Below are positions 37,171-46,217 of a stretch of 64,000 nt of DNA, one piece after another. The notes beneath the pieces are model-generated. The model did not search any database. It was not told the DNA's origin and was given only the letters and a program-made list of their open reading frames with translations. The stretch lies in NCBI GenBank assembly GCA_041394845.1, contig JAWKHL010000001.1, positions 496,001 to 560,000 on the forward strand. The letters run 5' to 3'. The position numbers were made by a program, and so were the translations under genes. The stretch comes from JAHCHG01 sp041394845 (lineage in GTDB: Bacteria > Acidobacteriota > Blastocatellia > Pyrinomonadales > Pyrinomonadaceae). Position 1 is the first letter of the stretch, and the number at the start of each line of letters is the position of its first letter.

Positions 37171-37803
37171 ATGAAAAAGATCGCACTCCTAGGAGACTCC
37201 ATCTTTGATAATGCCGCCTACATCGGCGGGGGAATTGATGTGATCGGGCAACTTAAAGAATTCCTGCCGGATGAGTGGGAGGCCGTTTTGCGGGCGGTGG
37301 ACGGAAGCGTTGTGGAAGATCTCAGCCGCCAGATCCTCGATCTTCCTTCGGACGTAACTCATCTGGTCGTCAGCGTCGGCGGGAACAACGCGCTGATGAA
37401 TTCCGATATTCTGCAAATGGGCATTTCTTCGAGCGCCGAGTTTCTGAACAATTTGGCGGACCGGATCGGCACTTTCGAGTTTCACTATCGTCGAATGCTC
37501 GAATCGGTGTTGAAACTTAAAAAAGCGACGGCTCTTTGCACCATTTATTACCCGAGAATGCCGGAACCTCTGGTGCAGAAAATTTCGGTGGCCGCTCTGG
37601 CCGCTTTCAACGATGTCATCATCCGCCAGACATTTTTGTGCGGTCTCCCGTTGATCGACCTCCGTCTGGTTTGCAACGAAGATTCCGATTACGCCAACGA
37701 GATCGAGCCATCGGAGAAAGGCGGCCGAAAGATCGCCGAAACGATCGGTCGGCTGGTTCAGGGGCACGACTTTTCCGGCCTCCGCACACAGGTGTTTTTT
37801 TAG
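37171..37803 (+). CDS. SGNH/GDSL-family hydrolase
   Basis: 210 residues from MKKIALLGDSIFDN, where block I GDSIFDN contains the Ser. Block III is SVGGNNAL (Asn). The block V position reads DYANEIEPSEKGGRKIAE, where the family usually has D-x-x-H; the His is absent, as it is in the IEPSxxGGxKIA subfamily. A role as esterase or deacylase is therefore uncertain. No signal peptide, so cytoplasmic. The longer frame (37150) has only a TTG start. No operon partner. Confidence 0.72.
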   Translation: MKKIALLGDSIFDNAAYIGGGIDVIGQLKEFLPDEWEAVLRAVDGSVVEDLSRQILDLPSDVTHLVVSVGGNNALMNSDILQMGISSSAEFLNNLADRIGTFEFHYRRMLESVLKLKKATALCTIYYPRMPEPLVQKISVAALAAFNDVIIRQTFLCGLPLIDLRLVCNEDSDYANEIEPSEKGGRKIAETIGRLVQGHDFSGLRTQVFF

Positions 37804-37997
37804 AACCCGATTTAAAAATAAAATCCCTCCGATGTCTCTCCAATATTTCGGATCGGGAAGGGAAATTGCCCGAAAAAAAACGGTTCGATTCCCGACGCAA
37901 AAGATTTAACATCCGAAAACCCTTTGAATGCTTTGTTTCATCCCCGATTTGTGTTAGTTTCTTTTATTAAAAAATTAACTTTCGCGTAACACCACCC

Positions 37998-38023
37998 GGC
38001 TTTGATAAAGGCTTATCGAAGCC
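37998..38023. repeat. 26-base palindrome upstream of the TonB-dependent receptor
   Basis: GGCTTTGATAAAG pairs with GGCTTATCGAAGCC (one or two mismatches). A related single arm, GGCTTTGATAAAGCC, is at 28125-28139. Apart from this, 37804-38086 shows only the AAGGAG ribosome-binding site before 38087. Confidence 0.45.
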
Positions 38024-38086
38024 GCAAACCCGAAAACCAGCAAAGCGTAAAATCTGCAATTTAATTGAAAACAAGGAGCCGAAAAG

Positions 38087-40954
38087 ATGAAGAAAATCCG
38101 AAATTTTTCCGTTTTTATACTGTTGTTTTTTATCCTTTGTTCAGCGGTCCTGGCCCAGTCTCAGGCCACAACCGGATTTATCCAGGGAACGGTTGTTGAC
38201 CAGAACGGAGCCGTCATTCCAGGGGCGATGATCAAGATCGTCAACACCGAAACCGGTTTTAACCGGACGCTGATGACCAATTCAGACGGGGTTTTCAGCG
38301 CTCCCTTGTTGCCGGTCGGAAATTACCGCGTAACGAGCGAAAAGGACGGTTTCGCCCAGACCATTCTCGAAGACGTGATAGTAAACATCGGGCAGACCCT
38401 GAGTCTGCGGATCGAGCTGAAAACGGGAACCATTTCGACCACCGTCAATGTTTCGACCGAAGGCGAACTGGTCGAGGTCGGCCGGACCGAACTAAACACT
38501 CTGATCAACGAAAGATCGGTCGAAAACCTGCCGATCAACCGCCGCGATTTCAGCCGATTCGTTCAACTAACGCCGGGAGTTTCGATCGTTCAGGGGCCGG
38601 ACGGCGACGAGATCACGATCAACGGCCAAAAGGGAATTCAGAACAATTTCTCGATCGACGGGGCCGACGCCAACAACCCGTTCTTCGGCGAACAGCGCGG
38701 CGGCCAGCGGCCCGCTTTTACCGTCAGTCTGGAGGCGATCCAGGAGTTTCAGGTCGTCCCGGTCGGCGCTTCGGCCGAGTTCGGGCGCAGTTCCGGAGGG
38801 TTCATCAACGCCGTTACAAAATCGGGAACCAATCAGTTTTCCGGTTCGGCCTTTCTCTTTTTCCGCAACCAGAATCTTTCCAGCCAGAACCCGGACGCCG
38901 TCGAAGCCGGTCTGCCGGTCGATGATTTCCGCAATTATCAGTTCGGCGGGAACGTCGGCGGACCGATCAAAAAGGACAAGGCCTTCTTTTTCGTCGCCTA
39001 CGAACGCAACGACGGTTTGAGCAATAAGCCGAACGGCATCGATCCGGTTCTGGTCGATATTTTCGCCAACCAGTTCGGTTCCCCCAACGAAGAGCGGATC
39101 ATCGAACGGACCAACATCGCCGACGTTCTACTTGCCAAGGTCGATATCAACATCAACAACAGCAATCTGTTGACCATCCGCCACAATTACAGCCGGGCCG
39201 AACAGGTCAACGGAACCTTCGACGTTCCGACCTGGGGATTCAGCGCCAACGGACGCGAGACCGACAATTCCAATTCGTTTATCACCCAATTGGTGACGAC
39301 CTTTTCGCCGACGCTGCTCAATGAGTTCCGGTTCCAATGGGCCAAAGAGGAGCGGCCCCGTTTTTACGACGGGCCGGATCTTCCCGACACCACCATCGGA
39401 ACCTTTGACGGATCGCTTTCTTACCGCTTCGGCCGGCCGTTCTTTCTGCCGGTTCCGTCGGACGACGTCCGGCTTCAGTTCACCGACAATTTCACAGTCA
39501 TCACCGGCAATCACACGATCAAGTTCGGGGCCGACATCAACCGCCTGAGGACATCGCAGACCTTTATCGGATTCGCCCGCGGCCGGTACATCTTCGCCGC
39601 CGGAACGATCGCCGACGCCATTCAGGGTTTTCAGGATTACATCAACGGGGTCAATACCGACGCCCTTCAGCTTTACCTGCAATTTGCGCCGATCGGCAAC
39701 CGCTCGGTCGAAGAGGCCGGAACTCAGGCCTTTACCCAATGGGAACCCGGCGTTTACATTCAGGACGCCTGGAATTTCCGGCCCGATCTGACATTCAACA
39801 TCGGACTCCGCTGGGAGGGGCAGTTCCAGCCCGACCCGATCAATAATCCGCAGGATACGCGCTACGGACAGTTTTTGAGCGACCCGAGATTTCCGTCCGA
39901 CGGTTCGATCCCCGATTTCAACGACGGCTGGCAGCCGCGGCTGGCTCTGGCCTGGTCGCCCGGAAAGGATCAAAAAACGGTCGTTCGCCTCGGCGCGGGC
40001 ATTTACTACGCCCGGATTCCGGGGCTGGTTCTGGCAGGCCCGCGCAACACCGACGGGGTGATCGCCGGGAACATCTTTTTCGCCAACTTTCTCTGCCCGA
40101 CCGTGGCCGATTGCCCGCAGTTTCCGGGAATCGTGCCGACCGCCGGTTTCGTTCCGTTTAATCCCGGCGTCGCCGTTTTCGAGCGGAATTTCAAAAACCC
40201 GAGGACCGTTCAATACAGCGCCAGCATCGAGCGCGAACTGGTCAAGGACCTGAGCTTTCTGTTCGCCTACAATTACGCCAAAACCACCCGTCTGACCCGG
40301 TTCGTCAACCGCAATGATGCGCGGCTTTACGGCGGGGTGGCCATTTTTGAACGTCCCGACGGTTCCGGCGTCGGCGAAATCCGTTCGACCGAGAGTTCGG
40401 CCCGTTCGCTTTATCAGGGGCTGACCTTCACGTTGACCAAGCGGCTTTCCAACTACTTCCAGTTCCAGGCCAATTATCTGCTTTCGTGGGACAAATCGGA
40501 CGACGACAACGAACGCGACCCGTTCACTTTCCGTTACGCCGACCCGACCAATCTGGAGCCGGAATACAACTGGTCCGACCGCGATCAGCGTCATCGGTTC
40601 AACGCCTTCGCCACCTTCGTTTTGCCCTACGACATAACGCTTTCGCCGATCGTCCAGTATCGTTCGGCCCAGCCGACCTCGGTGGCCAACCGGACGCCGT
40701 CGCCGGGAGTCATCATCCGGCGCAACACGCTCCGGCTCGACAACGCGTTTTTCACCTTTGATTTTCGTGGTTCAAAGGCCTTCAAGTTCGGCGAAAGAAT
40801 GTCGATCGAGGCGATCTTCGAAGCCTTTAACATCTTCAACAATCGCAACCAGAGGAGTCTTCCGAGACCATTGACGTTCAATTTCGACGGAACGGTCTCG
40901 GCCGGTTTCGGCGAACCGCGCCAGGTTCAACTCGGAGCCAGATTCAAGTTTTAG
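38087..40954 (+). CDS. TonB-dependent outer-membrane receptor with carboxypeptidase-regulatory domain
   Basis: 955 residues. A signal peptide (FSVFILLFFILCSAVLAQ) is followed by a carboxypeptidase-regulatory-like beta-sandwich (GFIQGTVVDQNGAVIPGAMI, PLLPVGNYRVTSEKDGF) and a plug (RRDFSRFVQLTPGVSIVQGP, GASAEFGRSSGGFINAVTKS), then a 22-strand-type barrel ending in Phe (QVQLGARFKF), as outer-membrane proteins do. Oar-like receptors of this kind are expanded in Acidobacteriota and import large or sugar-derived ligands; the ligand here is unknown. AAGGAG lies 9 bases upstream. No SusD-like partner nearby. Confidence 0.9.
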   Translation: MKKIRNFSVFILLFFILCSAVLAQSQATTGFIQGTVVDQNGAVIPGAMIKIVNTETGFNRTLMTNSDGVFSAPLLPVGNYRVTSEKDGFAQTILEDVIVNIGQTLSLRIELKTGTISTTVNVSTEGELVEVGRTELNTLINERSVENLPINRRDFSRFVQLTPGVSIVQGPDGDEITINGQKGIQNNFSIDGADANNPFFGEQRGGQRPAFTVSLEAIQEFQVVPVGASAEFGRSSGGFINAVTKSGTNQFSGSAFLFFRNQNLSSQNPDAVEAGLPVDDFRNYQFGGNVGGPIKKDKAFFFVAYERNDGLSNKPNGIDPVLVDIFANQFGSPNEERIIERTNIADVLLAKVDININNSNLLTIRHNYSRAEQVNGTFDVPTWGFSANGRETDNSNSFITQLVTTFSPTLLNEFRFQWAKEERPRFYDGPDLPDTTIGTFDGSLSYRFGRPFFLPVPSDDVRLQFTDNFTVITGNHTIKFGADINRLRTSQTFIGFARGRYIFAAGTIADAIQGFQDYINGVNTDALQLYLQFAPIGNRSVEEAGTQAFTQWEPGVYIQDAWNFRPDLTFNIGLRWEGQFQPDPINNPQDTRYGQFLSDPRFPSDGSIPDFNDGWQPRLALAWSPGKDQKTVVRLGAGIYYARIPGLVLAGPRNTDGVIAGNIFFANFLCPTVADCPQFPGIVPTAGFVPFNPGVAVFERNFKNPRTVQYSASIERELVKDLSFLFAYNYAKTTRLTRFVNRNDARLYGGVAIFERPDGSGVGEIRSTESSARSLYQGLTFTLTKRLSNYFQFQANYLLSWDKSDDDNERDPFTFRYADPTNLEPEYNWSDRDQRHRFNAFATFVLPYDITLSPIVQYRSAQPTSVANRTPSPGVIIRRNTLRLDNAFFTFDFRGSKAFKFGERMSIEAIFEAFNIFNNRNQRSLPRPLTFNFDGTVSAGFGEPRQVQLGARFKF

Positions 40955-41030
40955 AATTTGGGATTTGGGATCGCGGATTTGGGATTTGTTTTCACATTAA
41001 ATCCCAAATCCGCGATCCCAAATCCGCAAT
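40955..41030. repeat. Family C palindrome between the receptor gene and cysQ
   Basis: The left arm 40955-40987 is built of GATTTGGGATT units and the inverted right arm is 40999-41030. The arms begin one base after the receptor's TAG and end one base before the cysQ TAG (minus strand). It exactly fills the gap between two convergent stop codons. Confidence 0.8.
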
Positions 41031-41879
41031 CTAAATCACTCTCAGTCTTCCGAATTCATTCAATAGCGGTTTTAAGGCTTTGAGGGTCTTTTCGTGGGCG
41101 GCGGGGCCGCAACTGGCCACCATGCCGTTGTGGTTGAGGACGTCCTCGGTGTTGTAGATGATCTTTCCGCCGAACAGATCGGTCATCACTCCGCCGGCCT
41201 CCTCGATGATCACCTCCGGGGCGCAGCAGTCCCAGTGTTTGGTGCGGGGTGAAAAATGGATGTAAAGGTCGCAGATCCGCCGGGCGATGAGGCCGATCTT
41301 GAGACCGACCGAGCCTCTTCGGACCTCGCGGCGAATGCCGAAATCCTCGATCACCCGGTTCATGTTCGAACTCCGATGATCGCGGGAGACGGCGATATCC
41401 ATCGAGGAAAAATCATCTTTGTCCGAAGCCCGTAATCTTTGGGGCGAACCGGAGTTTTCGGTCAGATATGTCCCGCTCCCGCGAACGGCGTGATAAAGCG
41501 AATCCTCGGCCGGAAGGTAAACCACCCCGAGGACGCCCCGCCCGTTTTCCGCCAGCCCGATCTGGACGGCGAAATCTCCGTTGCGGTTGATAAAACCCTT
41601 GGTCCCGTCAAGCGGATCGATGATCCAGGCCCTTTTTTTGGAAAGCCGATGCTCGGTGTCGGGTTTTTCTTCCGATAAAATGCCGTCTTCGGGAAAGGCT
41701 TTCTCCAGACCGGAAACGATTATTTCGCTGGCCGTTCTGTCGGCGACCGTGACCGGTTCGGATCGGTTGTCGGCTCCGGTCTTTTCCTCGGCGGTAAAAC
41801 CGGATTTGTAAAATTCGTTGATTTTGGCTCCGGCCAAACGGGCCAAAGTGACGGCGGTTTCCAATTCTTTTTCAAGCAT
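41031..41879 (-). CDS. cysQ: 3'(2'),5'-bisphosphate nucleotidase CysQ (inositol monophosphatase family)
   Basis: Hydrolyses 3'-phosphoadenosine-5'-phosphate left over from sulfate assimilation or sulfation. 282 residues. Metal-site motifs: EPVTVADRTA near 42, ILSEEKPD near 68, WIIDPLDGTKGFINRNGDFA near 85 and HWDCCAPEVIIEEAGG near 215. The DPLDGTKGF and WD.(C/A)APE patterns fit CysQ/HAL2 better than SuhB. Start MLEKELETAVTLAR; no convincing ribosome-binding site. The DNA glycosylase upstream is unrelated in function. Confidence 0.86.
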   Translation of the reverse strand: MLEKELETAVTLARLAGAKINEFYKSGFTAEEKTGADNRSEPVTVADRTASEIIVSGLEKAFPEDGILSEEKPDTEHRLSKKRAWIIDPLDGTKGFINRNGDFAVQIGLAENGRGVLGVVYLPAEDSLYHAVRGSGTYLTENSGSPQRLRASDKDDFSSMDIAVSRDHRSSNMNRVIEDFGIRREVRRGSVGLKIGLIARRICDLYIHFSPRTKHWDCCAPEVIIEEAGGVMTDLFGGKIIYNTEDVLNHNGMVASCGPAAHEKTLKALKPLLNEFGRLRVI

Positions 41880-41991
41880 CGTTTCAAATTTATCACAAAG
41901 CCGAAAAAATGGCTGGCCGGAAAGTCAAAAATTAAAGCAAAACGGACCCTGATTTTTTATCATTCGGTTTCAAACCCTATTCCTTTTCGCC

Positions 41992-42645
41992 TTAAAAACT
42001 TTTCTTCCCCACCTTCTCTGGAGCGTTTCGTTCGGAAAGGTAAAAATGCCACAACAAACGGGCCGCAACCGACCGATGGGGTTTCCATTTTTCGGCCAGA
42101 CGGATGAACTCCTCCGCGCCCGGACGTTCGGTCAAACCCTTTAACTTTTGATAGGCGGCGTGCAGGGCCAGATCGCCTTTCGGCATCACATCCGGACGCA
42201 AAAGCGCCATCAGCAGATAAATGTCCGAGGTCCATTCCCCGATCCCTTTGATCCGGGTCAGTTCTTTTTTTGCCTCGGCGTCGGGAAGTTCTTCCAGTCC
42301 CTCAAGATCGATCTTATCGTCCAATACGGCCTCGGCCAGCCCCCTGACATAGGCGGTTTTTTGGCGGCTGAAACCGATCTTCTTTAATTCATCGTCCCCT
42401 AGTTTCAGCAGTTTCTCCGGTGCCACCCGCCCGATTGAAAGAAGGAGTTTGTCAAAGGCCGCCCGGGCCGATGAGAGCGAAACCTGTTGTTCGAGGATGA
42501 TCTGAACCAGCGTCGGAAAACCGGCGGGCCGATCCCACAGCGGCGGCGGACCGTAAGTCCGGTAGATCGACTTCAGATCCGGATCGTTGTGCGAAAGTTC
42601 CCGGCAGATCGGAAGAAGGGTTTGACGGGTGATTTTGTTTTTCAT
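41992..42645 (-). CDS. DNA-3-methyladenine glycosylase II (AlkA-like HhH-GPD)
   Basis: Base-excision repair of alkylated purines. From the ATG at 42645 it has 217 residues. GFPTLVQIILEQQVSLSSAR is the HhH-GPD entry, KELTRIKGIGEWTSDIYLLM is the helix-hairpin-helix, and the catalytic Asp lies in PKGDLALHAAY. The AlkA N-terminal TBP-like domain is lacking, so it resembles the short yeast MAG1/archaeal form. A longer frame to 42726 starts in repetitive Phe-rich sequence and is disfavoured. GGAAAAAC lies just upstream. Confidence 0.87.
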   Translation of the reverse strand: MKNKITRQTLLPICRELSHNDPDLKSIYRTYGPPPLWDRPAGFPTLVQIILEQQVSLSSARAAFDKLLLSIGRVAPEKLLKLGDDELKKIGFSRQKTAYVRGLAEAVLDDKIDLEGLEELPDAEAKKELTRIKGIGEWTSDIYLLMALLRPDVMPKGDLALHAAYQKLKGLTERPGAEEFIRLAEKWKPHRSVAARLLWHFYLSERNAPEKVGKKSF

Positions 42646-42911
42646 AAAAAAAGTTTTTCCAAAGAATGTGAAAGCCGGATCAATTATGTTGGAAAACGCA
42701 CGGAAAAAAAACGAGCGAAAAAACAAATTGCAATTTTATGGTCCGAAAGTGTAATATAAACAGGAGGTTTGTTGGAGCCTTACTGATGCTTTGACCCGTT
42801 TTTGTTGAAAACAGATCATTTAATTTTCTTCACCCGCTTTTTGGAAATCCTGCAATCAATGCAAAATTTTTCTATTAACTCCGATGAGTAAGGGGTTGCT
42901 TTGCATTAACA

Positions 42912-45900
42912 ATGAAAATTAGCTCCCACAAAAATGAGGGAGGTCCCGCTTCACTGGTTCCTCTTAAATTTCCCTACGGCTTTTTGGCAGCAGCCGTCTT
43001 TTTCTCCTCTTTGGCAGTCATCCTTTTCGTCTGGCTAAAGGAGCATTCCGCCCATACCGAAAACGCATCCGTCGGATTGAGTCCCATTTCGATCAATTTG
43101 GGAATTACGGGACTTTTTCTCCTTTCGCTTTTTTTCTGGATGAACCTCATTTTCCGCCTCCATAAATTCAACCTGAATTTGTTTAAAACGGTAAAACAGA
43201 AAAACCGGACCGAAAGGGCCCTGAAAACCTCCGAGGCCAAATTCCGCGAACTTTTCGAAAACGCCAACGATCTTATTTTTACCGCCGATCCCAGTGGGAA
43301 TTTTACCAGTTTAAATAGGGTCGGAGAGGTCATTTCGGGATATAGTGCCGAAGAGATCCGGTCGATGAAAATCGAGGATATCGTCGTTCCTGAATACCGG
43401 GAAAAGATTGGGATGATGATCGCGGGAGAGTTGAACTGTAGCGAACCGGGGGTTTACGAAGTCGAGATTTTTTCCAAAGACAAGGATCGCTTGACGCTTG
43501 AACTGAGCACCAAATTGATTTTTGAAGATGGCAACCGGGTCGGTTTTCAGGGAATCGGGCGCGATGTTACGGTTCGAAAGAAAGATCAGGAGGCTCTAAA
43601 AAAATCCGAAGCCATGTACCGTTCGCTGGTTCATTCCCTGAACGCCATCGTCTATGTGGTCGAGCCTTTTCCCCCGTATAAACCTTTATACGTCAGTCCC
43701 AACATTAAAACGCTCGGTTTTTCTCCGGAGGAATGTCTGGCGACCCCTGATTTTTGGAACCGGATTTTATACATTCAGGACCGCCACTGGGTTCTGGAAC
43801 AGAATAAAAATGTTTTCGAACAAGATCTGGAAAAAGAGATCGAATACCGCGTCGTAACGGCGGACGGGACGGTTCGTTGGATCAACGACCGGGGAAATTT
43901 CGTCCGGGACGAAAAGGGCGGAAAACTTTACTTTCAGGGAGCTTTGCTCGACGTCACACCCGCCAAGATCACCGAACAGGCCATCAGGGAAAGCGAACAA
44001 AGTTACCGTTTTCTGAGCGAAGGGCTGATCCATCAGGTCTGGACGGCCTATCCGGACGGGAATCTGGATTATGTAAATGAGAGGACGGCCGACTATTTCG
44101 GCTCCACCAGAGCGGAACTATTGAACCAGGGTTGGGCCAACTTCGTTCATCCCGAAGATCTTCCCAAATGTCTGAAAAAATGGACGCATTCGTTGCAAAC
44201 CGGTGAGGATTACGTCACCAAATTCCGGCTCAAAAAAGAGGACGGGACCTTCCGCTGGTTCATCGCCCGGGCGACGGCCGGCCGCGATTCCGAGGGCAAG
44301 ATCATCAAATGGTTCGGAACCAACACCGACATCGACGAACAGGTCGGGGCCGACGCCGCCCTCAAGGAAAGCGAACTCCGTTTGCGAACTTTGCTGGAAA
44401 ATATGGGCGAAGGCCTTCTTCAGGTCAGCAACGATTTCGTCATCGAATTCGCCAACGACCGGTTTTGCGAAATGACCGGGTATGACCGCAAGGAATTGCT
44501 GGGCAAAAAGACCTTTGATTTCTTTTTCGATGATGAAACGATCCGGTTCATGCTGGAAAGGAACGAACGAAGGCTGAAGGGGGAATCCGAGCATTACGAA
44601 CTTTGTCTCAAAAAGAAAACCGGCGAAAAGCTTTGGGTGCTGGTGGGCGGCGCCCCGACCTACGACAAAGAGGGCAGGATCAACGGTTCGATGGGGGTTT
44701 TCACCGACATCACCGGTCGCAAGGATTCGGAGGAAAAACTGCTTCACGAAGCCCTCCACGACAGTCTGACGGGACTCGCCAACCGGGCGCTCTTCATCGA
44801 ACATTTGCAACTTAGGATCGAAAGAGCGAAGCGTCAGGCCAACCCGCCTTTCGCCATTCTGTTCCTCGATTTCGACCGGTTCAAAGTGATCAACGATTCG
44901 CTCGGACACGCCGAGGGGGACAAACTTCTGGTGGCGGTCGGCAAGCGTCTGGAATCGACATTGCGCTCCTCGGATCTGATCGCCCGGCTGGGGGGAGACG
45001 AATTTACCATTCTGCTCAACGAACTGGATGATGCCGGTCACGCTTCGCAGATCGCCTCCCGGATTCAGGAACTCCTTCAGGCTCCGTTTGAACTCGAGAG
45101 CGGCGAGGTCTTTATGTCGGCCAGCATCGGCATCGCTTTGAGCAAGGATGACGAAACTTCGGCCGAGGATATGTTGCGCAACGCCGACATCGCAATGTAT
45201 AAGGCCAAGGCCCGCGGCAAGGCTCGGCATCAGTTGTTCGATGAGGCGATGCACGAAGAGGCCCGGACCCAACTTCAGATGGAAACCGATCTCCGCCAGG
45301 CGTTGGGACGCAACGAGTTCCTGCTCCATTACCAGCCGATCTATGACCTGAAAAGCCGAACCATCGTCGGTTTTGAGGCCCTGATCCGCTGGAATCACCC
45401 GAAACGCGGGCTTGTCTCGCCGGCCGAATTCGTCCCGATCGTCGAGGAAAACGGGCTCATCATCCCGCTCGGCCGCTGGATCATGTTTGAAAGCTGTCGT
45501 CAGATGCGCCAGTGGCAGCAGATGAACCGGGCGGCGGAAAACCTGACCATCAACGTCAACCTTTCCTGCAAACAGTTCCTCCAACAGGATCTGGCCGAAC
45601 AGGTGATGTCGATGCTGGTTTCGACCCGGCTGGAGCCGCAGTTCCTCAAACTTGAGATCACCGAAAGCCACGTTATGGAGAACGGCGAGGCGGCCGTCAA
45701 GTTGATGAACCGGCTTCGCGGCCTGGGCGTCGGACTCAGTCTGGACGATTTCGGAACCGGTTATTCCTCTTTGAGTTACCTTCACCGTCTGCCGGTTACC
45801 AATCTGAAGATCGACCGCTCTTTCATCAACCAGATGACGGCCGGCGACGAGGACACGAAACTGGTAAAAACCATTATTTCTCTGGCCCACAATCTGAAGA

Positions 45901-46097
45901 TGAACGTGACGGCCGAGGGCATCGAAACGGCCGAACAGTTCGCCCAGCTCAAAGACCTCAGATGCGAGAACGGTCAGGGCTATTTCTTCTCCAAACCGCT
46001 GGACGCCAAAAAGATCACCGAACTGGTCAAAAATCTGCCGCAACTTCCCTCAACGAAGATGACCGCGCCGCAGAAGAATCTGGATTTGATCGGGTGA
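42912..46097 (+). CDS. Membrane PAS-GGDEF-EAL protein (cyclic-di-GMP turnover)
   Basis: 1061 residues. Two N-terminal helices (FLAAAVFFSSLAVILFVWLK; LGITGLFLLSLFFWMNLIF), four PAS/PAC units between about 100 and 610, GGDEF with the motif LARLGGDEFTILL near 694 and an upstream RSSD inhibitory site 5 residues before it, and EAL with GFEALIRW near 821, LKLEITESHVMEN, SLDDFGTGYSSLS and AEGIETAEQ. Both catalytic motif sets look intact, so synthesis and hydrolysis of c-di-GMP are both possible, gated by PAS inputs. The start lies in an AT-rich region without clear SD. Confidence 0.9.
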   Translation: MKISSHKNEGGPASLVPLKFPYGFLAAAVFFSSLAVILFVWLKEHSAHTENASVGLSPISINLGITGLFLLSLFFWMNLIFRLHKFNLNLFKTVKQKNRTERALKTSEAKFRELFENANDLIFTADPSGNFTSLNRVGEVISGYSAEEIRSMKIEDIVVPEYREKIGMMIAGELNCSEPGVYEVEIFSKDKDRLTLELSTKLIFEDGNRVGFQGIGRDVTVRKKDQEALKKSEAMYRSLVHSLNAIVYVVEPFPPYKPLYVSPNIKTLGFSPEECLATPDFWNRILYIQDRHWVLEQNKNVFEQDLEKEIEYRVVTADGTVRWINDRGNFVRDEKGGKLYFQGALLDVTPAKITEQAIRESEQSYRFLSEGLIHQVWTAYPDGNLDYVNERTADYFGSTRAELLNQGWANFVHPEDLPKCLKKWTHSLQTGEDYVTKFRLKKEDGTFRWFIARATAGRDSEGKIIKWFGTNTDIDEQVGADAALKESELRLRTLLENMGEGLLQVSNDFVIEFANDRFCEMTGYDRKELLGKKTFDFFFDDETIRFMLERNERRLKGESEHYELCLKKKTGEKLWVLVGGAPTYDKEGRINGSMGVFTDITGRKDSEEKLLHEALHDSLTGLANRALFIEHLQLRIERAKRQANPPFAILFLDFDRFKVINDSLGHAEGDKLLVAVGKRLESTLRSSDLIARLGGDEFTILLNELDDAGHASQIASRIQELLQAPFELESGEVFMSASIGIALSKDDETSAEDMLRNADIAMYKAKARGKARHQLFDEAMHEEARTQLQMETDLRQALGRNEFLLHYQPIYDLKSRTIVGFEALIRWNHPKRGLVSPAEFVPIVEENGLIIPLGRWIMFESCRQMRQWQQMNRAAENLTINVNLSCKQFLQQDLAEQVMSMLVSTRLEPQFLKLEITESHVMENGEAAVKLMNRLRGLGVGLSLDDFGTGYSSLSYLHRLPVTNLKIDRSFINQMTAGDEDTKLVKTIISLAHNLKMNVTAEGIETAEQFAQLKDLRCENGQGYFFSKPLDAKKITELVKNLPQLPSTKMTAPQKNLDLIG

Positions 46098-46217
46098 GAG
46101 GGAAGAAGGTGATGGGTGATGGGATTTTTTTACACCTTTCATAAGCGGTTGGAATACTAATTTGGCCCGCGAACAGGCGCAAATAAACACGAATAATTAT
46201 TTTATTAAAGGAAGTTT
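46098..46217. repeat. Gap holding single arms of repeat families B and H
   Basis: AAGGTGATGGGTGATGGG at 46108-46124 is a family B arm close after the GGDEF-EAL stop. TTGGCCCGCGAACAGGCGCA at 46162-46181 with CACGAATAATTATT is a family H arm. Neither has its inverted mate here. No gene. Confidence 0.5.
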